Source: Tepidanaerobacter sp. EBM-38
GTDB lineage: Bacteria; Bacillota; Thermosediminibacteria; Thermosediminibacterales; Tepidanaerobacteraceae
Reading direction: 5' to 3'
NCBI GenBank assembly: GCA_001896545.1
Contig: MPOT01000057.1
Span: 1 to 64,000 of the forward strand
DNA: 64,000 nt
The position numbers were made by a program, and so were the translations under genes. Positions 18,353-26,664 of this stretch are shown piece after piece. The notes under the pieces were generated by a model. That model was not told the origin of the DNA, made no database searches, and saw only the letters and a program-made list of their open reading frames with translations. Position 1 is the stretch's first letter. The number at the start of each line of letters is the position of its first letter.

Positions 18353-19090
18353 ATGGGATTTTATGTAGCAATTTTATTTCTAACACGCATACCCTTTCCA
18401 CAGATAGAATTGGATGAAGGCAAGATTGGATCATCCTTACCCTTTTTTCCATGTGCAGGTGCGGTCATCGGAGGAATTTTGAGTTTGATATACATATTAG
18501 GGCAAAAGGTATTACCACATGAAGTTGTAGCAGGGCTTATAGTGGTTATAAGTATTATTATAACCGGTGGTATGCACTTAGACGGATTTGCCGATACGAT
18601 GGATGCGCTTTTTTGCTATGGTGATCGCGAAAAGAAGCTTGCTGTGATGAAAGACAGTCGTATTGGAGCTTACGGAGTTATAGGCATTGTTTCGGTAATA
18701 TTGCTAAAATATGTCTTTGTTGCTTCTTTGCCTCAGGCTTATTTGATGCAATCGCTAATTGGTTTTCCGGTTTTAAGTCGTTGGATGATGACTTTTTCTA
18801 TTGTTTTTTATCCCTATATACGGGAAAAAGGTTTGGGAAAAGCATTTACAAGCCAAAAAAATTCGGCATTTATAATAGCAAGCATTGCAACAATAACCAT
18901 TATGTACATAATGTTGGGCTTGAAGAGCCTGATTGTGATTATAGGAGTCTTTATGGCAGGCTTGCTTTTTATTTTATATCTTACAAGGCAGTTTGGAGGT
19001 ATGACCGGAGATACATATGGTGCGACAAATGAGTTTTGTGAGATAATAGCTTTACTAATGTTTATCATACTATCTTATGGAATTAGGTGA
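18353..19090 (+). CDS. cobS: Adenosylcobinamide-GDP ribazoletransferase (cobalamin synthase)
   Basis: 245 aa with about six to seven membrane segments. CobS motifs: FLTRIPFP, GGMHLDGFADTMDALFCYGDREKKLAVMKDSRIGAYG in two blocks (the D-rich Mg-binding region), and GGMTGDTYGATNE. It joins adenosylcobinamide-GDP to alpha-ribazole(-phosphate). ATG 18353 is the only start in frame; AAGGAG lies a rather long 15 nt upstream. Its stop overlaps the next gene region. Confidence 0.95.
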   Translation: MGFYVAILFLTRIPFPQIELDEGKIGSSLPFFPCAGAVIGGILSLIYILGQKVLPHEVVAGLIVVISIIITGGMHLDGFADTMDALFCYGDREKKLAVMKDSRIGAYGVIGIVSVILLKYVFVASLPQAYLMQSLIGFPVLSRWMMTFSIVFYPYIREKGLGKAFTSQKNSAFIIASIATITIMYIMLGLKSLIVIIGVFMAGLLFILYLTRQFGGMTGDTYGATNEFCEIIALLMFIILSYGIR

Positions 19091-19094
19091 TATT

Positions 19095-19730
19095 TTGGCG
19101 AGATTTTTTCTGGTAAGACATGGTGAAACCATTTGGAATAAGCAGCGCAAATATCAAGGACAATCAGATATTCCGCTGACTGATGAAGGTAAGATTCAAG
19201 CAGAGTTACTTTCGGACAGACTTAAGCATGAGAAATTGGATGTGGCATATGCCAGCGACCTTGGCAGAACAATGGAAACCGCTAAAATCATAGCAGAGCA
19301 ACACAATATTGAAGTGATACCGACCGAACTAATGCGAGAACTGAGCTTTGGAATTTGGGAAGGCCTTACCTATGAGGATATATTGCAGAAATGGCCGCAG
19401 GAATATCGAAGCTGGATTGATAATCCCTATTATGAGAAACCCCCGGAAGGAGAAACATTATCACAGCTATGTGAAAGGGTTTCAAGGTTTTTAATGAAAG
19501 CAGCAAAGGCTTATCCTGATGGCCGGATACTTGTAGTAAGCCACGCAGGTCCAATCAGAGCAGTACTTTCAGTTCTATTAAATCTCAAGCAGAGTTTTTT
19601 CTGGAAATTTAAAATAAGCAATACCTCGCTTACCGTCATCGAGTATGACGGTCTAAAAGAGCTTTCGGACAGCGATGCCTTTATCGTTACTGTAAATGAC
19701 ACATACCACTTGGATAATAAAAGAAATTAA
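19095..19730 (+). CDS. cobC: Alpha-ribazole phosphatase (histidine phosphatase family)
   Basis: 211 aa. LVRHGET holds the phospho-histidine (His9), Glu in MRELSFGIWEG, and the second histidine in VVSHAGPIRA: the phosphoglycerate-mutase-like set. It removes phosphate from alpha-ribazole-P or adenosylcobalamin-P. TTG 19095 is preferred (AGGTGA 4-5 nt upstream); an ATG at 19077 inside cobS has no site. Operon context decides between CobC and a generic phosphatase. Confidence 0.88.
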   Translation: MARFFLVRHGETIWNKQRKYQGQSDIPLTDEGKIQAELLSDRLKHEKLDVAYASDLGRTMETAKIIAEQHNIEVIPTELMRELSFGIWEGLTYEDILQKWPQEYRSWIDNPYYEKPPEGETLSQLCERVSRFLMKAAKAYPDGRILVVSHAGPIRAVLSVLLNLKQSFFWKFKISNTSLTVIEYDGLKELSDSDAFIVTVNDTYHLDNKRN

Positions 19731-19760
19731 AGGGGTTGTCGTAAGACCTATATATAAATA

Positions 19761-19820
19761 AAAGCCATGCATATAAGATAGTTTTTCGCTATATTAATTG
19801 CATGGCTTTAGGTTTTATTC
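19761..19820 (+). terminator. Terminator ending the cobalamin operon
   Basis: AAAGCCATGCA (19761-19771) pairs with its complement at 19799-19809, followed by AGGTTTTATT. Confidence 0.75.
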
Positions 19821-19918
19821 GGGCTTTTATGCATTATGCAATGGCCACTTTAACTTTCCCTGTTTAATGCGAGTAAATTGCAAAAGGTTTATCAGCATTG
19901 CTAACAAATCAATAAAAC

Positions 19919-20143
19919 TTAAACCTGCTGCACTTCTTTGACTTCCGGTATTTCTTCTTTTAATGCCTCTTCAATACCGTTTTTCAAGGTCATGGTTGCA
20001 AACGGGCATCCGCCGCATGCACCGGTAAGCCTTACTTTAACTATACCGGCAACTTCATCTACATCGACCAATTCTACATCTCCGCCATCAGCCTGCAAGG
20101 ACGGACGAATTTTATTTAAAACAACTTCTACCTTTTCTTTCAA
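19919..20143 (-). CDS. NifU C-terminal-domain (Nfu-type) iron-sulfur scaffold protein
   Basis: 74 aa, essentially one NifU_C domain: [18 protein letters not shown] and a CGGCPFA motif with Cys43 and Cys46, which bind a [4Fe-4S] cluster bridged between two subunits. It carries clusters to client enzymes. Start: TTG 20143, 8 nt after AGGGAG; a TTG at 20152 touches the site. Single gene with its own promoter at 20188-20216. Confidence 0.9.
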   Translation of the reverse strand: MKEKVEVVLNKIRPSLQADGGDVELVDVDEVAGIVKVRLTGACGGCPFATMTLKNGIEEALKEEIPEVKEVQQV

Positions 20144-20187
20144 AAGATACAACTCCCTTCAACTTCATCTTATTTAAAATCATTCCC

Positions 20188-20216
20188 ATTATATCAGATA
20201 ATATTTTAGTATTCAA
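20188..20216 (-). promoter_or_regulatory. Sigma-A promoter of the Nfu gene
   Basis: On the minus strand TTGAAT (20211-20216), 17-nt spacer, TATAAT (20188-20193). A separate inverted repeat ATCACA-N7-TGTGAT lies at 20251-20269 upstream. Confidence 0.75.
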
Positions 20217-20384
20217 TGAAAAAATACAACTTCCAATTTGTTTTATCAATATCACATGTTTTTTGTGATTGCAGAGAATAAACACAATATATTCCTTTAG
20301 CATGATAAAAGGCCTTTCCACTGTGAGTTGATAAATGATATAATTAATTATAAAAGTTTTGGCATATGTTTATGGAGGATTATC

Positions 20385-21029
20385 ATGAAGGCAGTTATTT
20401 TTGGTGGTGGAGATATTGAAAACTATGAAAAAGTCAAGAAATATTTAAGCTGTTGTAGTATAGTTATATGTGCCGACAGTGGTGCCCGCCATGCTTTTAA
20501 CATGGGGGTTGTACCGGATTTATTGGTAGGAGATATGGACTCAATTAGTCCCGCTGATATGGAAAAAGTGCAAAAATGGGGCGTTAAAAAGCAAAACTTT
20601 CCTTCGGAAAAAGACTTTACTGATACAGAATTAGCTGTATGTGAGGCTTTAAAACTTGGCGCCGATGAAGCTTTACTCTTGGGCGGCCTTGGCAATCGGC
20701 CGGATCACAGCCTTGCCAATATATTTTTGATGGTAAGCTTTAAGCAACAGGGGCTTGAGCTGAAACTGGCAGACGGAAACTGGGAAATGTTTTTAATAGA
20801 TGAACCTGTTGAAATAGAGGGAAAAGAGGGGGATATCTTATCCCTTGTTCCGATAACTCCTAAAGTAACGGGTGTTACGACCGAGGGATTATACTACCCG
20901 CTAAAAGGCGAAACACTTCTCATGGGACCGGCACGCGGAATCAGCAATGTATTTTTGGGAAGTGCCGCCAAAGTTGAAATAGAGCAGGGGTTGCTGTTGG
21001 CAGTGAAGTGTACAAAAGACGATCTTTAG
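20385..21029 (+). CDS. thiN: Thiamine pyrophosphokinase
   Basis: 214 aa, the family length. ADSGARHAFNMGVVPD and VGDMDSIS in the catalytic domain, and LGGLGNRPDHSLANI, match bacterial TPKs. It transfers diphosphate from ATP to thiamine, giving the TPP coenzyme. Start: ATG 20385 with GGAGG 7 nt upstream; an in-frame start at 20328 adds 19 non-conserved residues. The acyltransferase follows by 14 nt. Confidence 0.93.
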   Translation: MKAVIFGGGDIENYEKVKKYLSCCSIVICADSGARHAFNMGVVPDLLVGDMDSISPADMEKVQKWGVKKQNFPSEKDFTDTELAVCEALKLGADEALLLGGLGNRPDHSLANIFLMVSFKQQGLELKLADGNWEMFLIDEPVEIEGKEGDILSLVPITPKVTGVTTEGLYYPLKGETLLMGPARGISNVFLGSAAKVEIEQGLLLAVKCTKDDL

Positions 21030-21043
21030 AACGGAGGAGAAAT

Positions 21044-22159
21044 ATGGCTAAGTCTAGGGTAGTTGAATTGGACTTTATGCGAGCAGCAGCTATCTTAATG
21101 GTATTAGTGCTCCATGTTACGGCGGCTTATGTGGCATACAGTCCGGTAAACAGCAATGCTTTTCATCTGGGGCTTATATTAAATCAATGGTCGCGAATTT
21201 GTCTGCCTTTATTTGTTTTTGTTTCGGGTTTTGGGCTTTTCTACGGATACGGTCAGAAGAAACTTGACTTGAAGGATTTTTACTTAAGGAGATTTAAAAC
21301 TGTATTTGTTCCATATCTTGTCTGGAGTTTCGTGTACATGATTTTAAGGGATGTGTTCAATCCATCCTTTTCTTTTATCGGTTTACCCTTTAAAGAAGCA
21401 CTTTTATCATATATCAATTGGACATTTAAAGAAAATATACATACACCAATATGGTTTGTATTGATGATCGTACAATTATATTTTATATTTCCTGTTCTTC
21501 TAAGTCTGATGGCAAGAATAAGGAAACCCCTGCAATTTATAGCGGTAAATTTCTTGCTATATTTTTCTATAATTACATATTGCCGTTTTTTTATGACCAT
21601 GAGCGGAATACACATAATCGACTGGCTTCAGAAATACTATTCTGTAAATTTTGTAGGGTGGTATTTTTATTTTATTCTTGGCGGGGTTGTAGCTCAAAAC
21701 TGGAGTATTGCAAAAGAAATACATTTGAATAAATTACTAACCGCATTATTATATGTCATAACCACATTCTTAGTCATAATAGAAGCATACCTTGGATTTA
21801 TAAAATACGGACAATCACATCTTGAAGCATATACTTCTATGAGGCCTACAGTTTTGATTAATTCAATGGCGGCGATACCCGCAATATATCTTCTTGCCCA
21901 AAAATTAATGAAGCAGGATAAACTTGCAACGCTTTTTAACAGCATATCACGGTATTCATATGGTATTTTCTTTGTACATCCTCAAATTTTAACAGTAGTA
22001 AAAAAAGTTGTCGGTAAATTTTATGGAACATATACAACGCGCGTTTTTCAGCTGATTTTAGTATTTGTTCTTACAACAGTATGTTCATATATCTTCTGCT
22101 ATATTGTAGATAGGACGCCATTTAGAATGCTTCTATTAGGTTTAAGCAAGAAGAAATAA
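21044..22159 (+). CDS. Acyltransferase family 3 membrane protein
   Basis: 371 aa with about ten membrane segments. The N-terminal ELDFMRAAAILMVLVLHV contains the catalytic-type histidine of the Acyltransferase_3 (OafA/NodX) family, followed by WSRICLPLFVFVSGF and TPIWFVLMIVQLYFIFPVL. Such enzymes acetylate or succinylate surface polysaccharides; the acceptor is unknown here. ATG with GGAGGAG 5 nt upstream. Convergent with the next gene, only 2 nt apart. Confidence 0.87.
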   Translation: MAKSRVVELDFMRAAAILMVLVLHVTAAYVAYSPVNSNAFHLGLILNQWSRICLPLFVFVSGFGLFYGYGQKKLDLKDFYLRRFKTVFVPYLVWSFVYMILRDVFNPSFSFIGLPFKEALLSYINWTFKENIHTPIWFVLMIVQLYFIFPVLLSLMARIRKPLQFIAVNFLLYFSIITYCRFFMTMSGIHIIDWLQKYYSVNFVGWYFYFILGGVVAQNWSIAKEIHLNKLLTALLYVITTFLVIIEAYLGFIKYGQSHLEAYTSMRPTVLINSMAAIPAIYLLAQKLMKQDKLATLFNSISRYSYGIFFVHPQILTVVKKVVGKFYGTYTTRVFQLILVFVLTTVCSYIFCYIVDRTPFRMLLLGLSKKK

Positions 22160-22161
22160 AT

Positions 22162-22692
22162 TTACCATGCTCTATACCGCTTGCCTGCATTATACGCAAG
22201 GCTGCCATTTTTATATACGAGCCAATTACCGGTGGTTACGAATACACCTGTTTCTCGATTGCCCCAAATTTCAGGGTAAGTGCCTCCATCAGCACCTACC
22301 ACGATACCTCCGGTAACAGAAGAAAGTTTTTGAGAAAAACTTCCTAAATCACATCCAAATAATAAAATTTGTGAATCGGTAATAAATCGGATTTCTCCTT
22401 TATAGATTCTATCGGCTAAGTCGCTTAAATAAGCGGCTCTTTTTGTATCACTAGGTCCTGGTTCGTCATAAAACCCGCTCCAGTTAGACATGATAATACC
22501 GCGAGGATAAGAATGGCTGAAGATTTTTAGCAAATATATGGATTTCTGATATTGGCATAAATCAGCCAGCATATTTAGAAACTCGTGCCCTGTACTGGGC
22601 TTAATTATTAAATGGCCTGTCATTTCTGCCCGGTAGTCAAAAGCTGCTTCGTTTCCATATCCTTGTGCCGACACAGATACGGCAATATTCAT
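22162..22692 (-). CDS. Unknown protein, possibly caspase-like fold
   Basis: 176 aa; I do not recognise a named family. His60 in KIFSHSYPRG and Cys114 in LLFGCDLGSFSQKL, followed by TGGIVVGADGG, resemble the spacing of a His/Cys pair at the ends of adjacent beta strands in clan CD (caspase/CHAT/DUF4347-like) proteins. No signal peptide or membrane segment. ATG 22692 with AGGGAGG 9 nt upstream; an upstream start at 22728 lacks a site. It stands alone on its strand. Confidence 0.65.
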   Translation of the reverse strand: MNIAVSVSAQGYGNEAAFDYRAEMTGHLIIKPSTGHEFLNMLADLCQYQKSIYLLKIFSHSYPRGIIMSNWSGFYDEPGPSDTKRAAYLSDLADRIYKGEIRFITDSQILLFGCDLGSFSQKLSSVTGGIVVGADGGTYPEIWGNRETGVFVTTGNWLVYKNGSLAYNAGKRYRAW

Positions 22693-22765
22693 ACTTTTGA
22701 TCCTCCCTGAGAAAAACTTTAGATACATTCAGTATATTCGAGTAGGTAATTAATGGTTCAAGAAT

Positions 22766-22809
22766 GGTTAAAACTTTTTACTTGATGTAGCCGTCTATAT
22801 AGTGTAGAC
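22766..22809 (+). promoter_or_regulatory. ECF-sigma-type promoter with inverted repeat, upstream of the sigma gene
   Basis: AAAAC (22770-22774), 17 nt, CGTC (22792-22795): the AAC/CGTC layout of SigV/SigW-class promoters. GTCTA and TAGAC flank the -10 region (22793-22809) as an inverted repeat. It suggests autoregulation of the downstream pair. Confidence 0.55.
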
Positions 22810-22857
22810 CAAAACGAGATACGTATCTTGAAAAAAAGAGAGGAGAAACTCGCGCGA

Positions 22858-23364
22858 ATGAGTAAAACCGACTTGGAAGAACAAATTGCAGAACATGTAA
22901 TTGAATTTAAAGACAGGTATTACAGACTGGCTTATAGTTATGTTAGAAACGCTGACGATGCGTTAGATATTATTCAAGAGTCCATATATAAAGCTTTTTC
23001 ATCGTTAGACTCATTGAAAAATCCAAGTTACATAAAGACTTGGTTTTATAGGATTGTAGTAAACACTTCGCTAGACTTTTTGCGAAAGAGAAAGAAGGAG
23101 ATTGTAGTTAGTGAAGTCTTTTTATCTGCCAATGATGAAAGCGAATATGACAGTTACGAAGATTTTGATTTAAAGGCTGCATTAGATGATTTACCGCCAA
23201 ATTACCGCAGCATAATCATTTTGCGATATTTTGAAGACTTAAAGCTGCAAGAGATTGCCGAAATCTTAAATGAAAATGTAAACACTGTAAAAACTCGCTT
23301 GTATGCAGGTCTTAAAAAACTGCGCATTAAAATGAATGATGAAAATTGGGAGGTTTCAAAATGA
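22858..23364 (+). CDS. ECF RNA polymerase sigma factor (SigV-like)
   Basis: 168 aa. Region 2 (YYRLAYSYVRNADDALDIIQES, with the -10 binding helices, then IKTWFYRIVVNTSLDFLRKRKK) and region 4 (LPPNYRSIIILRYFEDLKLQE then IAEILNENVNTVKTRLYAGLKKLR), joined by an acidic linker. ATG 22858 is preferred (AGGAG, 12 nt away); a TTG at 22828 has only a weak site. It overlaps the anti-sigma gene by ATGA. Likely responds to envelope stress. Confidence 0.88.
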   Translation: MSKTDLEEQIAEHVIEFKDRYYRLAYSYVRNADDALDIIQESIYKAFSSLDSLKNPSYIKTWFYRIVVNTSLDFLRKRKKEIVVSEVFLSANDESEYDSYEDFDLKAALDDLPPNYRSIIILRYFEDLKLQEIAEILNENVNTVKTRLYAGLKKLRIKMNDENWEVSK

Positions 23365-24269
23365 AAAACAATAGTTTAGAGAAACTAAAAAAAGAATATA
23401 TGGATATTCCTATTCCACAAGAGCTTGACTTTGTAGTTAAAAAAGCCTTAAAGGAGAGCCGTTCAAATAGTACTACTATGGCGGCAAAAGGGAGATTGAG
23501 GAAAGCCGCTGTCGTGGCAGCATCTACAGCAGCTTGTGTAGCTGTGCTTACAATTGGTGTTAATATGAGTCCTGCTTTTGCCAAAACCCTTTCAAAAGTC
23601 CCTATTGTCAGCAGTATTGTGAAGGTGCTTACTTTTAGGGAGTATACCGTAGATGATGGCACATTTAATGCCAACATAAAGGTGCCTGAAATCAGTGGTT
23701 TAAAAGATGGAAAATTGCAAAGCAGCTTAAATGAGAAGTATCTTAAGGAAAATGAAAAATTATATGAGCAATTTATAGCTGATATGGAAGATATGAAGCA
23801 AAATGGTGGAGGGCATCTAGGTGTAGACAGCGGATATGTTGTAAAAACAGATACTGACAGGATTCTATCCATAGGCCGTTATGTTGTAAACATAGTAGGA
23901 TCGTCATCAACAACCTTTAAATACGATACCATAGATAAGAAAAATGAAGTTTTAATAACCCTGCCAAGTTTATTTAAAGATGATAGCTATGTCGATATTA
24001 TAAGCGAGAATATCAAGGAGCAAATGAAGAGTCGGCATGAGGCTGATGATAGTATGATTTACTGGGTCGAAGGTGTTGAAGATGAAGGCCTTGTAGAATT
24101 GTTTGAAAAAATATCAAAGGAACAAAATTTCTATATCAACAGTGATGGCAAACTCGTTATTTGCTTTGACAAATATGATGTAGCCCCCGGATGTATGGGA
24201 ATTCAAGAATTTGTTATACCAACAGAGATAATATCAGATATCTTGGTAAGCAATGAGTATATTAAATAG
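23361..24269 (+). CDS. RsiV-like anti-sigma factor, DUF3298-type
   Basis: 303 aa. The N-terminal ~45 residues are cytoplasmic; one transmembrane segment spans about 51-75 (ending in NMSPAFA); the extracellular part runs from a DUF4163-like region to a DUF3298-like C-terminus. RsiV binds its sigma and releases it after proteolysis triggered by lysozyme; whether lysozyme is the signal here is unknown. ATG 23361 overlaps the sigma stop codon (ATGA), with GGGAGG upstream. Confidence 0.8.
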   Translation: MKNNSLEKLKKEYMDIPIPQELDFVVKKALKESRSNSTTMAAKGRLRKAAVVAASTAACVAVLTIGVNMSPAFAKTLSKVPIVSSIVKVLTFREYTVDDGTFNANIKVPEISGLKDGKLQSSLNEKYLKENEKLYEQFIADMEDMKQNGGGHLGVDSGYVVKTDTDRILSIGRYVVNIVGSSSTTFKYDTIDKKNEVLITLPSLFKDDSYVDIISENIKEQMKSRHEADDSMIYWVEGVEDEGLVELFEKISKEQNFYINSDGKLVICFDKYDVAPGCMGIQEFVIPTEIISDILVSNEYIK

Positions 24270-24354
24270 CCGGTATTAAGTAAAAATATAATGTGGTTAC
24301 AAATAGGTTTAGGACTGTAAAAGCCTAAAATAATTTCGGCTATGCCATTTAAAA

Positions 24355-24436
24355 AAACAAGAGCTTTTCACCTGTCAAGATATTCTCGGACAAAGAGCCT
24401 ATTTTATATATAATTGTGCAAGGCTCTTGTTTTTTA
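24355..24436 (+). terminator. Terminator after the anti-sigma gene
   Basis: AACAAGAGC (near 24356-24364) can pair with GCTCTTGTT (24423-24431), with an alternative inner pairing of AAGAGCCT to AGGCTCTT. TTTTTTATT follows. The rest of 24270-24515 holds no gene. Confidence 0.65.
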
Positions 24437-24515
24437 TTATATTTTTTAAACAAAGAGAGCACTAAATTATCTCAAATAAATTGTACACATTCATAATGGT
24501 TTATGTATAAGAATG

Positions 24516-24544
24516 TTTACCTGCTTTTTCTAGTGTGGTATTAT
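24516..24544 (+). promoter_or_regulatory. Promoter of the AIM24-family gene
   Basis: TTTACC (24516-24521), 17-nt spacer, TATTAT (24539-24544). Confidence 0.55.
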
Positions 24545-24576
24545 TAATGTAATTAAGGCTGACGAGGAGTGATTTT

Positions 24577-25260
24577 GTGAAATATGAGCTTCGAGGAGAT
24601 ACATTACCTGTAGTGATTTTTACTCTAGATGAAGGTGAAAGCATCTTTACCGAATCCGGTGGTATGTCGTGGATGAGTGACGGGTTTGAAATGAAAACAA
24701 ATATGGAAGGTGGACTTTTTGGAGGAATAGCAAGGAAACTGGCAGGAGAGAGCCTTTTTATGACCACATATACTCTCAATAAAAGTTCAGGAACCATAGC
24801 TTTTTCATCGTCCTTTCCCGGAAAAATCGTCCCAATTCATCTTGATACAGGAGAATCCCTGATATGTCAAAAAACCTCTTTTCTTTGTGCCGAGCGAAGT
24901 GTAAAACTGGAAATACATTTAAAGAAGAAATTAGGTGCCGGCCTCTTTGGAGGCGAAGGTTTTATACTGCAAAGAGTGACAGGGCCGGGATGGGTTTTTC
25001 TTGAAATAGACGGCGAAGCGGTGGAATACCAACTAGATCCCGGCGAAAAAATGAAAGTAGATACAGGGCATGTAGCCATATTTGAACCCAGTGTAAATTT
25101 TGACATTGAAACGGTTAAGGGCTTTACAAATGTAGTTTTTGGAGGAGAAGGCCTGTTTTTAACGACTCTAAAAGGTCCCGGAAAGATATGGCTGCAATCC
25201 ATGCCCATTGGTAATTTGGCATCAAGGATTATACCTTTTATTCCCAGTTCGGATAAATAA
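24577..25260 (+). CDS. AIM24 / TIGR00266 family protein
   Basis: 227 aa of beta-rich sequence in repeated units: EGGLFGGIARKLAGESLFMTTYT near 44-66, GLFGGEGFILQRVTGPG near 111-127, and VVFGGEGLFLTTLKGPGKIWLQS near 187-209. This repeated GLFGG / TGPG pattern identifies the family, which folds as a trimeric cyclic beta-barrel; the biochemical function is unknown. GTG start with GAGGAG upstream. Convergent with hisD, 9 nt apart, no terminator between. Confidence 0.88.
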   Translation: MKYELRGDTLPVVIFTLDEGESIFTESGGMSWMSDGFEMKTNMEGGLFGGIARKLAGESLFMTTYTLNKSSGTIAFSSSFPGKIVPIHLDTGESLICQKTSFLCAERSVKLEIHLKKKLGAGLFGGEGFILQRVTGPGWVFLEIDGEAVEYQLDPGEKMKVDTGHVAIFEPSVNFDIETVKGFTNVVFGGEGLFLTTLKGPGKIWLQSMPIGNLASRIIPFIPSSDK

Positions 25261-25269
25261 CCGCATAAT

Positions 25270-26535
25270 TTAACCCCTTAAATCAGCCGCCAGTTTGTGA
25301 GCGTAGAGTCCTTCGAGCTCGGCAAGTTTTGATGCTACCGGTGCCAGTTCTTGGGCTCCTTCCTTCGTGATTTTCTGGTAGCTTACTACCTTTAAGAAGG
25401 TGCCCACCCATACACCGCCGGTATACCTGGCTGCTCTCATAGTAGGAAGAATATGATTAGTTCCTGAAACATAATCTCCAAAGACTTCTGCAGCCCAATT
25501 ACCGATGAATAAAGACCCGTAATTGCTAAGTTGTGGAATTATGGTATCGGGATTCGACATATGTAATTCCAGATGTTCCGGCGCTATTTTGTTGGATAAA
25601 TGAGCAGCTTCCTCAAAACAATCCACAAGGAAAATTTCTCCATTATCTTCCCAAGCCTTGCGGGCTACTGAGGCAGTGGGAAGTTGTCCTAAAAAACCTT
25701 CTAAGTATTTTAAAACACTTTGAATAAGCTTCTCATCAGTGGATACTAGGATACCTCTGGCTTGCGGATCATGTTCTGACTGTGCCAACAGGTCAGCCGC
25801 TATGAATTCGGGATTTGCCGTATCATCGGCTATTATCAGTACTTCACTAGGCCCTGCGATGAAATCTATTCCGACATTGCCGCTGACCTGGCGTTTTGCT
25901 TCGGTTACCCATTGATTTCCGGGGCCTACGATAATATCGGCAGGAGCAACGCTTTCCGTACCAAATGCCAATGCTCCGATGGCATGGGCACCACCCATGC
26001 AGTATATCTCACAAGCTCCGGCTATATCCATGGCTACTAGTGTAGCAGGGTGAATAGTGCCACTGGAACGATCAGGCGGCGAGCAAGCTACAATCCTTTT
26101 TACTCCGGCTACACGGGCAGGTATAATCGACATCAATGCCGAAGATGGAAGAGGGTATCTTCCGCCGGGCACATAAGAGGCTGATGAAGAAATAGGAAGA
26201 ATATGATGACCGAGAGTGACACCCGGAGATAATTCAACTTCGCGAGGTAATATTGACTCCTTTTGAAACTGAGCGAATTGTTCAATCCGTTCTGCAGCTT
26301 TTTTCATAGCTTGAATGTCTTTAGGGTCGAGATTTTTATAGGCGGATTGAATCTGTTCGGATGATATTTTAAGATTGCCGCCTTCAAATCCGTCAAATTT
26401 TTGACAGAAGTTAAATAAGGCTATATCACCCTTTTTTCGTATTTCAGAAAGGATGTTTGATACCTTTTCCCTAACTTGCAGATTATCTTCAAAATTGGTT
26501 TGAGAATTTGACTGTTTTATCGGTTTTATGCTCAT
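25270..26535 (-). CDS. hisD: Histidinol dehydrogenase family protein
   Basis: 421 aa, normal HisD length. PGGRYPLPSSALMSIIPA, the zinc/catalytic AEHLELHM and SGTNHILPT motifs are present. HisD oxidises histidinol to histidine in two NAD-dependent steps. No other his gene is nearby, so a HisD-like dehydrogenase of another amino-alcohol or diol cannot be excluded. ATG 26535 with AGGAGG upstream; the in-frame start at 26565 adds 10 residues without support. Confidence 0.85.
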   Translation of the reverse strand: MSIKPIKQSNSQTNFEDNLQVREKVSNILSEIRKKGDIALFNFCQKFDGFEGGNLKISSEQIQSAYKNLDPKDIQAMKKAAERIEQFAQFQKESILPREVELSPGVTLGHHILPISSSASYVPGGRYPLPSSALMSIIPARVAGVKRIVACSPPDRSSGTIHPATLVAMDIAGACEIYCMGGAHAIGALAFGTESVAPADIIVGPGNQWVTEAKRQVSGNVGIDFIAGPSEVLIIADDTANPEFIAADLLAQSEHDPQARGILVSTDEKLIQSVLKYLEGFLGQLPTASVARKAWEDNGEIFLVDCFEEAAHLSNKIAPEHLELHMSNPDTIIPQLSNYGSLFIGNWAAEVFGDYVSGTNHILPTMRAARYTGGVWVGTFLKVVSYQKITKEGAQELAPVASKLAELEGLYAHKLAADLRG

Positions 26536-26664
26536 GTGCTTTCCTCCTAGAAACTTCTTATACATAGAATCCCTGCCGCAAACTTGGCTTGGTTGGTATT
26601 ACAGCACTATATATCTAAGCTCATTTATTTTATATGAAAAGAATATCATGTGTGCACAATATTT

